NCBI GenBank assembly: GCA_029262955.1
Contig: JAJCYL010000372.1
Span: 1 to 10,932, forward strand
Length of the DNA: 10,932 nt
Source: Cytophagales bacterium
Lineage (GTDB): Bacteria > Bacteroidota > Bacteroidia > Cytophagales > Cyclobacteriaceae
Direction: 5' to 3'
The position numbers and the translations under genes are program-made. Below the pieces are notes generated by a model. The model saw nothing but the letters and a program-made list of their open reading frames with translations, did not search any database and was not told the origin of the DNA. Positions 1 to 5,118 of the stretch are shown piece after piece. The stretch's first letter is position 1, and the number at the start of each line of letters is the position of its first letter.

Positions 1-161
1 TGAGGTGACCTTATTCCAAGCTCTGAAGGTAGATCTCCTAATTGTTTTGTCGTGTCATCAGACTGATTGGCCAAGTTGATGAGTGGTGATAGAATGGTCG
101 TTCCTGCAAACGCTGCCCCGCCTTTAAGAAGCTGACGCCTTCCGGGCATTAATGGTTTCAT
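1..161 (-). CDS. N-terminus of a Tat-exported protein (partial)
   Basis: The first 53 codons of a gene that leaves the window at base 1. The start is ATG at 161-159; a second in-frame ATG lies at codon 5. The N-terminus is a clear twin-arginine signal peptide: RR at residues 8-9 followed by QLLKGG, then a mildly hydrophobic AAFAGTTILSPL stretch. This implies a cofactor-containing enzyme folded in the cytoplasm and exported by the Tat system. After the signal the protein reads LPSELGIRSP near residues 44-53, which reminds me of the mature start of SoxC/sulfite-oxidase-like molybdopterin enzymes; this is only a weak guess because no catalytic region is visible. It lies 53 bases downstream of the symporter stop on the same strand, so co-transcription is plausible. 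Confidence is good for a Tat gene and low for the enzyme class. Confidence 0.7.
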   Translation of the reverse strand, partial: MKPLMPGRRQLLKGGAAFAGTTILSPLINLANQSDDTTKQLGDLPSELGIRSP

Positions 162-214
162 AAGGTTGAATGTAGGTTATTGTTAAAACCTTAATCCACG
201 ACCAATTAGTTCAA

Positions 215-1639
215 CTATTGATGATTATTAGAATCCACGAGCTTCCCAATTAGTACGGTCATAAAACAAACAACCAAAACCGGAATGAAAGACTCAAATC
301 CAAAACTCCACTCGGTTGGAATCAATCCATAATAAAATGCCAAGAGCGTTGCTTCTCCTATCAAAATAGACAAAATACCCCATACTGGGTTGAGACCGCC
401 AAACCTTAAAATGATTAGTGTTGTCGGAAAAAGAACAGCCAATCCAGCAAAGGCCAATTTGCCCATGTCGAAGATCGTATCGAATGGCTGGTAGGCAATG
501 CCTAATCCAACGATAGCAAAGAATAGCACCCAAACCCGGCCAATGTTTACTTGTCTTTTAAGGCTCACTTCTTTACTTGAACGATCGATGTTAAAGTCTC
601 TTGTGGCGATTGTACTTAAGGCAAGTAGTTGAGAATCCAACGTTGACATAAAAGCAGCAATGGCTCCCGTCATAACCAGGGTAGCAAACCACGGGCTGCT
701 GTGTTCTAAGAGCATCATTGGTAAAATCTGATCAGCTTCTTTGCCCTCAAGGCCTGGAAAGGTAATGTGACCCAACACTCCAATGATCACGGGCAAAATC
801 CCAATGATCAGGGGAATAAAAGCGTATAATAAGGCGGACTGTTTTAAATTTTTTAGATCCTTGGCAATGTAGAATCGCATGAATAGTTGCGGAAACATTG
901 GAATACAAAAGAACCAAAAGATGAGAAAACTAAACCATTTCTTTGGGTCATAGAACCCGCCTCGCCCTTCACGATCAAATAATTCTGGTTGAATCTCAAA
1001 TGCCTGCAAATTAGCTAAGGTTAATCCGCCCAGACTTTCACTAATTCCTACAACGGCAGCAATCATCAAGACCACCATGATGATGCCTTGCTTGACATCG
1101 GTTTTGGCCACGCTACTCATACCACCGAGGAGTACATAAATAACGGTGACTGCTGTCAAAATAGCAGCTCCGGTGAAGTAGGTAATTTCGCCATTGGTGA
1201 TGCTCTCAAGTATATATCCGGCACCAACTATTTGTAGAGCCAGATAGGGAAAAGTGAAGAGGATCATCACCACCGCATAGATGATGCTTAGCGTTCGACT
1301 TTTGGTCTGATCATATATTAATTCGGATGGCGTGATGTAGCCTTTTTCTTTGCCCAGGGCCCAGACTTTAGAACCAATCACGAAAAACGACAGGCAGGCC
1401 AGGCTTGTGCCGAGTGCCATAATGGTATAGTAGGCATAACCAATTCGGTAGGCTTCACCTGCAAAACCAAGAAAGTAGAATGCACTGAAATTGGTAGCCA
1501 GGATGGTGAAGAATAAAGAGACTGTTTTAAGATTGCGGTTTGCAAGGAAGTAACCTTCAGGGGTATTGGTTTTACGATCACCGACCAGACTGCCGAGGAA
1601 TGTAATACTGATGTAGGCAATAAGAATGAGATAGACCAA
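215..1639 (-). CDS. Sodium:solute symporter (SSS family)
   Basis: A 474-aa polytopic inner-membrane protein of the SSS (SLC5-like, LeuT-fold) family, which imports a solute with Na+. The length fits the family, and about 13 hydrophobic helices can be traced. Family signatures include the N-terminal ATNFSAFYFLGFAGEAYRIG region (residues 48-67), GGMSSVAKTDVKQG (172-185), which matches the usual GG-x-TD-x-Q signature, and the MSTLDSQLLALSTIATRDF segment that carries the Ser/Thr residues usually used for Na+ coordination. The substrate cannot be deduced. The start is TTG at 1639-1637, because the frame is closed two codons upstream by the TAG of the small membrane protein and the first helix begins at once. 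It sits in an operon between that small protein and a Tat-exported protein. Confidence 0.9.
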   Translation of the reverse strand: MVYLILIAYISITFLGSLVGDRKTNTPEGYFLANRNLKTVSLFFTILATNFSAFYFLGFAGEAYRIGYAYYTIMALGTSLACLSFFVIGSKVWALGKEKGYITPSELIYDQTKSRTLSIIYAVVMILFTFPYLALQIVGAGYILESITNGEITYFTGAAILTAVTVIYVLLGGMSSVAKTDVKQGIIMVVLMIAAVVGISESLGGLTLANLQAFEIQPELFDREGRGGFYDPKKWFSFLIFWFFCIPMFPQLFMRFYIAKDLKNLKQSALLYAFIPLIIGILPVIIGVLGHITFPGLEGKEADQILPMMLLEHSSPWFATLVMTGAIAAFMSTLDSQLLALSTIATRDFNIDRSSKEVSLKRQVNIGRVWVLFFAIVGLGIAYQPFDTIFDMGKLAFAGLAVLFPTTLIILRFGGLNPVWGILSILIGEATLLAFYYGLIPTEWSFGFESFIPVLVVCFMTVLIGKLVDSNNHQ

Positions 1640-1642
1640 ATC

Positions 1643-1831
1643 CTATTTCCAGTAATTTTTTTGAAAACGAAGGAATTCCAGCACCAGCAAAAGGTGCAAT
1701 CCTACGAACCACCCCAGCCAGTTTGGCAAGCCCAACCATGCAGGACCCGTATCCCAATTGAAAAAGAAGTAATCCTGCGTCAGGATGAAAATGATCACGA
1801 AGGTTAAGATCCAGCGTAGGCGACTGTTCAT
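1643..1831 (-). CDS. Small two-helix membrane protein, symporter companion
   Basis: A 62-aa protein with ATG at 1831-1829 and TAG at 1645-1643. It has two hydrophobic stretches, roughly residues 6-24 (WILTFVIIFILTQDYFFF) and 37-54 (VGLHLLLVLEFL), joined by a WDTGPAWLGLPNWLGW linker, and a basic C-terminus. The size, the Gly-Leu-Pro linker and the position directly before an SSS transporter resemble the small companion proteins of such transporters (DUF3311-like, or YhdT beside PanF). That is a resemblance in layout, not a confirmed family match. Its stop lies in the same frame as the symporter, with the order TAG GAT TTG, which implies tight translational coupling. It is probably a small subunit or assembly partner of the transporter. 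Confidence 0.75.
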   Translation of the reverse strand: MNSRLRWILTFVIIFILTQDYFFFNWDTGPAWLGLPNWLGWFVGLHLLLVLEFLRFQKNYWK

Positions 1832-1986
1832 GCTACTAAATTTAGCTAAGCGAATCTAAAACTATAAGATGGTTTAATTCAACCATTTAATTCAACCGGC
1901 TGATTAAGGTCATAAGAAGAGGTGATCCAGGTTTGTTGAAAGGAGAGATCCATTCACTAATTATGAGGTGATCAAAATCATCCATT
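1832..1986. promoter_or_regulatory. Divergent intergenic region with nested short repeats
   Basis: This spacer holds the promoters of the leftward symporter operon and the rightward CBS gene. TTTAATTCAACC occurs twice, at 1873-1884 and 1886-1897 (period 13). The first copy overlaps an inverted repeat, ATGGTT at 1869-1874 against AACCAT at 1881-1886. GAGGTGATC also occurs twice, at 1919-1927 and 1965-1973. The second of these could provide a Shine-Dalgarno-like AGGTGAT, although it is about 14 bases from the ATG. The arrangement would suit a regulator binding side by side on one helix face, but the regulator is unknown. Confidence 0.35.
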
Positions 1987-2406
1987 ATGTCGCAAGAAAC
2001 GAAAGTATCACAGGTAATGACAGATGAAGTGGTTGTTGCCGAATTGACCAATACCATAAAGCAAGTCCAGGATCTATTTGTTGAATATGACATGCATCAC
2101 TTGCCGGTTGTAGATAATGATAAAGTGATCGGCATCATTAGCCAAACTGATTTACTGAATTGCTATGATAAGCTCCTGGAGTCAGGTAAAACCGTAAGTA
2201 CAGACAATCTTAATTCGACTTTCTCTGTAGAGCAAGTCATGACACCAAAGCCTATCAGCGTTGCACCAGTAACTACATTAAAAACCGCGGCTGAAATGAT
2301 GGCCGAACAACACTGTCATTCATTACCAGTTGTCGAGCATGGAAAGATTGCCGGTATTTTAACTGCGAGAGATATCGTAAAGTATGTGGGTGGAATGGAA
2401 GAATAG
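1987..2406 (+). CDS. Tandem CBS-domain protein
   Basis: A 139-aa soluble protein made almost entirely of a CBS pair (Bateman module). CBS1 covers about residues 7-60, with VMTDEVVVAE at its start and HHLPVVDNDKVIGIISQTDLL at its end. CBS2 covers about 80-135, with VEQVMTPKPISVAP and HSLPVVEHGKIAGILTARDIVKYV. The two half-repeats and the G-I-I/L-(S/T)-x-x-D ends are typical. Such stand-alone pairs usually bind adenine nucleotides (AMP, ATP, c-di-AMP or similar) in the cleft between the domains and act as sensors; no ligand can be assigned here. The start is ATG at 1987. No kinase or channel partner is fused to it, and its neighbours do not point to a client. It is divergently transcribed from the symporter operon. 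Confidence 0.9.
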   Translation: MSQETKVSQVMTDEVVVAELTNTIKQVQDLFVEYDMHHLPVVDNDKVIGIISQTDLLNCYDKLLESGKTVSTDNLNSTFSVEQVMTPKPISVAPVTTLKTAAEMMAEQHCHSLPVVEHGKIAGILTARDIVKYVGGMEE

Positions 2407-2620
2407 TCGCTGGCTCAAAGTGTTTATCGCCCAAGATTGATCTTGTCCAGCTTGGCATGTAAATAAATTATAAGTTTCTGGTTTTCGAGGTCTTTCCGGA
2501 CCTTCTCATACATCTGTTAAAACTAACCTTCCTCTTAGCTATCAGTCCCATGCCAGTTGGGTTTTGGAGTACTGAAACATCATACGTTGGTTCAACATTT
2601 ATTAAGTTTGTAAAGGAAGA
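2407..2620. other. Intergenic region, no gene seen
   Basis: I see no convincing gene here. Weak foldable sequences are present: GCTGG at 2409-2413 against CCAGC at 2447-2451, enclosing CAAGAT-TG-ATCTTG; and AGGTC at 2488-2492 against GACCT at 2499-2503. Neither is followed by a T-run, so a terminator after the CBS gene is not established. AAAGGAAGA just before base 2621 is a plausible ribosome binding site for the following gene. Confidence 0.4.
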
Positions 2621-3649
2621 ATGGTCAGCTTTATGAGATTATTGAAAATTTCGGGTATTGTCATTGGAGGGCTATTGGGGATTTTCATTATCGGAGAATG
2701 GTTTTTACCCTCTACAACTGAGATTGAAAGGTCTATTTCAATAAATGCAAGGCCCAGTGTGATATTTCACGAGGTCAACAATCCATGAAATTTTAAAAAA
2801 TGGTCACCCTGGGCAAATCTGGACCCAAAGACTACCTATACTTTTTCGGGACCAAAGGAGGGAGTAAGGGCAAAAATGAGTTGGTATAGTGATCATGAAG
2901 ATGTCGGAACTGGAACTCAGCGAATTGTAGAGAGTGTCAAAGATGAGTTAGTCGTTACAAAATTGGAATATGGTGGTTTTGAGGGTGATTTCCAGGCAAC
3001 TTTTAAATTGGAGCCAGAGGGTGATAAAACCCGGGTTACCTGGACATATGACGCTGACATGGAGGGTAATACCCTTGCTCGATTTTTCGGTTTATTTATG
3101 GATGATATGCTGGGCCCTTTCTATGAAGAAGGCCTTCGGAATTTAAAGCATGTGGTGGAATCAAAACCTATTGATACTATAGTTATTGAGGAGTTGGAGA
3201 TGGAACCAATGATTTTCCTCGGTATAGGACGATATGTCACCTGGGAGGATTTCGCCAAAATTATGGGAATAATGGATTCCTATGACAGCACGATTAAGGC
3301 CTATATGATTGAACATGGAATTGATTCAAACGGATTGCCATTTGCAAGGTACTCCAACTACGAATCTTATTCTGGTGTCCATTTACTATACTGCATTCCA
3401 ATTGCCAGGGAAGTTGAAGTCATTGATGATCTCATTGAACTGCACAAAATAGGGGAACGAAAAGCCATCAAGACCACATATTATGGTGGATATCTTAGCA
3501 TGGATCCCAGCTATGATATGATGGAGATTTACTTAACCGAAAAGGGTTATACCATGCTAGATGAATCCATACAGGTATTTGAGCGCAATTATAAACAAGA
3601 GTCCGATACAGCTAAGTGGAAAACCATAATCTACATTCCCTGGGAGTGA
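2621..3649 (+). pseudogene. SRPBCC-GyrI fusion protein, broken by an in-frame TGA
   Basis: Read from ATG 2621 (RBS-like AAAGGAAGA; ATG 2633 is an alternative), this frame encodes 342 codons with one stop, TGA at 2786-2788 (codon 56). The order is: a membrane anchor at about residues 9-29 (ISGIVIGGLLGIFIIGEWFL), then PSTTEIERSISINA and EVNNP, the stop, and NFKKWSPWANLDPKTTYTFSG. These are the opening strands of an SRPBCC (Bet v 1/START-like) domain. After it, from about codon 185, comes a GyrI-like small-molecule-binding domain (IEELEMEPMIFLGIGRYVTW to the C-terminal IIYIPWE). This anchor-SRPBCC-GyrI layout is common in Bacteroidota. The stop occupies a variable, often charged position before the conserved KWSPW, so CGA-to-TGA is a likely origin. 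An ORF starting at 2876 alone would lack the anchor and first strands. The gene is a recent pseudogene, is read through, or reflects a sequencing error. Confidence 0.8.
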
Positions 3650-3652
3650 AAG

Positions 3653-3668
3653 TCCCTGAATCAGGGGA
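3653..3668. terminator. Short hairpin after the SRPBCC-GyrI gene
   Basis: CCCTG at 3654-3658 pairs with CAGGG at 3662-3666 around a three-base loop, immediately after the stop codon. The following sequence is only modestly T-rich, so terminator activity is uncertain. The hairpin also contains CTGAATCAGG, the core of the inverted repeats found further right. Confidence 0.25.
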
Positions 3669-3780
3669 TATTTAACTTCGTTCGATTGACGTCTATAGCC
3701 AAACTGAATACATTGATAAATGAGAAAACTTTATTTCTCATGAAATTTTTAAGGGCGACGAGTAAGTAGTTTCTAAGCAT
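3661..3780 (-). pseudogene. N-terminal remnant of an FtsX/MacB-type ABC permease
   Basis: From ATG 3780-3778 the minus strand reads MLRNYLLVALKNFMRNKVF then SFINVFSLAI, the standard opening of the large MacB/FtsX-like permeases of Bacteroidota (basic amphipathic start, then the first membrane helix). Homology stops after about residue 29 (near base 3694), where the usual GMA(A/C)CLLI continuation is replaced by DVNRTKLNIP and a TGA at 3663-3661. Intact family members are roughly 780-850 aa, so more than 95% of the gene is missing. Its start codon lies two bases from the left inverted repeat of the GxxExxY element. It is probably the second gene of an old tandem permease pair. Confidence 0.7.
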
Positions 3781-4110
3781 AATTGTCTGAATCAGGATTT
3801 GCGGGATTAATGGATTTATGGGATTTGGAGTTCTTGCCAAACAGACGTTTTGTTTCAAGACTTTTGGCTCCAAAATTGATTAATGGACCTCTGTTTAAAT
3901 TGTAAGCAGTCAGGTAATTTCAACCTCAATTCCTTCATAGTAGATGGGTATTTCTTCCTCTCTGGCAAATCCCAATCCATCTTTTTCTAACTCAATTGCC
4001 AGACATCTTTGATAAATCACTTCTTGAAAGCCATTACCTAGGGTGTTATGCACTTTCATCGCACATCCGATTATTCTGTAAGTGAGTTTATCATCTATTG
4101 GTTCTTTCAT
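3773..4110 (-). pseudogene. GxxExxY-family (PD-(D/E)XK_3-like) gene, internally deleted
   Basis: ATG at 4110-4108 opens a 66-codon frame with the family hallmark GFQEVIY (G-x-x-E-x-x-Y) at residues 28-34, preceded by YRIIGCAMKVHNTLGNG and followed by QRCLAIELEKDGL. It ends at TGA 3912-3910 after IYYEGIEVEIT. The family C-terminus is still present just downstream in another frame: AYNLNRGPLINFGAKSLETK, then RLFGKNSK, ending through the left repeat as NPANPDSDNYA and TAG at 3775-3773. Intact members are about 125-130 aa. The missing middle, about 40-45 residues, should contain the conserved Asp and the E-x-K pair, so the nuclease-like core is gone. The gene fills the interior of an inverted-repeat element and is non-functional as sequenced. 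Confidence 0.8.
3783..3825 (+). repeat. Left inverted repeat of the GxxExxY element
   Basis: It begins TTGTCTGAATCAGGATTT, then GCG, GGATTAATGGAT, TTATG and GGATT. It is the reverse-complement partner of 4116-4158. The first 18 bases and the 12-base GGATTAATGGAT block are identical in the two copies. The internal GGATT units recur, giving the repeat a modular look. Confidence 0.85.
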
Positions 4111-4115
4111 TTCTT

Positions 4116-4158
4116 AATCCTGTTCATCCATTAATCCAGTAAATCCTGATTCAGACAA
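4116..4158 (-). repeat. Right inverted repeat of the GxxExxY element
   Basis: On the minus strand it begins TTGTCTGAATCAGGATTT, then ACT, GGATTAATGGAT, GAACA and GGATT. It ends five bases before the GxxExxY ATG, so it forms the leader of that gene. Its outer end directly touches the permease stop codon. Confidence 0.85.
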
Positions 4159-4206
4159 CTATTCGTATCTCAAACACTCACTTGGATTCAATCGGGCCAC
4201 ATAAAA
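4159..4206 (-). pseudogene. C-terminal remnant of an FtsX/MacB-type ABC permease
   Basis: The minus strand reads FYVARLNPSECLRYE followed by TAG (4161-4159). Large Bacteroidota MacB/FtsX permeases typically end in (A/V)ARxNPxExLRxE, so this is most likely the tail of one. Upstream codons (to 4344 in the same frame) no longer look like the last permease helix and run into a strong palindrome, so the body of the gene has been lost. It is oriented head-to-tail with the permease start at 3780, with the inverted-repeat element between them. Confidence 0.6.
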
Positions 4207-4216
4207 TACCCTTGAC

Positions 4217-4266
4217 ATATTCTTTCCTCTCAGGGTCTCCTGAAAGGGACCCTGAAGGAAGAGTAT
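4217..4266. repeat. Long imperfect hairpin
   Basis: CAGGGTC (4231-4237) pairs with GACCCTG (4248-4254). Inside it CCT (4239-4241) pairs with AGG (4245-4247) around a GAA loop. Outside it TTCCT (4224-4228) pairs with AGGAA (4256-4260), and ATATTC (4217-4222) pairs with GAGTAT (4261-4266) with one G-T wobble. Only three single bases are bulged. It could be a REP-like palindrome, a terminator-like structure, or a rearrangement scar upstream of the permease tail. Confidence 0.6.
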
Positions 4267-4355
4267 TCTCTTAGGAAGACCCTTAGCGAGCTGTACTTCG
4301 AGACATAGCATTTTCACAAAACGTATAAATGAGATGACAGACATTGAAGAGTTAC

Positions 4356-4940
4356 TCAGCTTTTAGTATTTAAGTTCATCCATTCTCTAATGGAGTGGGC
4401 TGGTTTTTCATTCACTGCTTTCTTGTCCATTTTCTTTTGAGCATTAACGATAGCTTTGCTCACCATTGGGTGTTCAATGGATTCATTTTCCTTCAAGCCT
4501 AATTTCCCCATCAGACTCCTTATTCTGTCACCTCCAAACAGTTCAAAAAAGGGATTATCCAAAGCACAGAAAACAATTATTTCATTCTTGTTGAGGTTTT
4601 TAAGGTTCTCTTCCCTTATAGACATGGGGTGAATTTCAGCCGCTATTAGGAGATGATCCCCTTCCGGCAACTGGCTTCTATTTTTAATCTCCCAGGACTT
4701 TGAAAGTAATAATAGACCGCCGTTCGGTCCGATCTGTTCCTCATAATCGATACCTGCTTTTATCAGCAATTGTACCAATTCACCGTAGGTCTGATCAAAA
4801 TGTGCAACAAGGTGTATTCTTTTTTCAGAATTAACCTGCTCAATTATGTAATCCATTAGTTGCCGGTATTTGGCAATTTTGGTGAGGTATACCTTATACC
4901 TCACCTTGCTTTGAGGCTTTGATCCTAGAAGATTAAACAT
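4356..4940 (-). CDS. Free-standing SecA NBD2-like protein
   Basis: A 194-aa soluble protein, intact, with ATG at 4940-4938. It reads like the second nucleotide-binding domain of SecA in order. VYLTKIAKYRQLMDYIIEQ (17-35) matches the region entering NBD2. KRIHLVAHFDQTYGELVQLL (40-59) and IKAGIDY match the strand-helix that in SecA reads xPVLVGTxSIExSExLSxxL. AEIHPMSIREENLKNL (101-116) matches SecA TERHESRRIDNQLRGR. FFELFGGDRIRSLMGKLGLK (131-150) and IEHPMVSKAIVNAQKKMD (155-172) match the strongly conserved SecA segment just after NBD2. Missing are NBD1 with its Walker motifs, the preprotein-binding, scaffold and wing domains, and the GRAGRQGD arginine-finger motif. ATPase activity alone is therefore unlikely. 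It may bind SecA or a precursor, or have been repurposed. The SecA relationship is well supported; the function is unknown. Confidence 0.8.
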   Translation of the reverse strand: MFNLLGSKPQSKVRYKVYLTKIAKYRQLMDYIIEQVNSEKRIHLVAHFDQTYGELVQLLIKAGIDYEEQIGPNGGLLLLSKSWEIKNRSQLPEGDHLLIAAEIHPMSIREENLKNLNKNEIIVFCALDNPFFELFGGDRIRSLMGKLGLKENESIEHPMVSKAIVNAQKKMDKKAVNEKPAHSIREWMNLNTKS

Positions 4941-5118
4941 GAGGGTCTTGTAAATACAGTACTTTACTTTATCGGAGTTTAGATCAAAATATGAAAATAA
5001 TTCTTTTGTTCACAACATTCCAATGTTTCAATCTACCACCACACATCATATTTTAACAAGATTTTTGATATCAAATTCTCGTTCATATATCTTGGTTACC
5101 CTAATCCAAATTATTGAT

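Larger units (their letters stand above)
3783..4158. mobile_element. 376-bp inverted-repeat element carrying the GxxExxY remnant
   Basis: The element is bounded by 43-bp inverted repeats (37 of 43 positions identical by hand count) and contains only the GxxExxY gene remnant. It sits exactly between two permease remnants: its right end abuts the TAG of one (4161-4159), and its left end lies two bases from the ATG of the other (3780). No transposase and no convincing target duplication are seen. From memory, GxxExxY genes in Bacteroidota often lie within repeats of the CTGAATCAGGATTT type, and their proteins often end in NPxNPDSDN-like tails translated from the repeat. I could not check this here. 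Confidence 0.65.

Noticed and set aside
1378..1620. Minus-strand frame of 80 aa inside the symporter
   Set aside because: It overlaps the clear symporter reading in another frame and has no independent support.
1838..1857. TTTAG...TCTAAA before the small membrane protein as a third copy of the palindromic operator
   Set aside because: The half-sites are three bases too far apart and the outer TTA/TAA arms are missing.
1873..1897. Tandem repeat as the start of a CRISPR array
   Set aside because: There are only two 12-base copies with a one-base spacer, and no cas gene is seen.
2786..2788. TGA as a selenocysteine codon
   Set aside because: The position precedes the conserved KWSPW and is not a Cys site in this domain as I know it. 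I see no clear SECIS-like hairpin directly downstream and no selenoprotein context.
3781..3873. Coding stretch MEPKVLKQNVCLARTPNPIN upstream of the permease start
   Set aside because: It is the out-of-frame reading of the GxxExxY C-terminus and left repeat, joined by chance to the permease remnant.
4207..4344. Upstream extension of the permease tail frame as a 61-aa gene
   Set aside because: Most of it encodes the long palindrome and shows no recognisable protein features. Only the last 15 residues look like permease.
5023..5118. N-terminal extension of the NSS transporter from ATG 5023
   Set aside because: The 32 extra residues do not look like the family, while MAVRGSFSSRAGF at 5119 matches its usual start. 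The stretch is better read as leader DNA.
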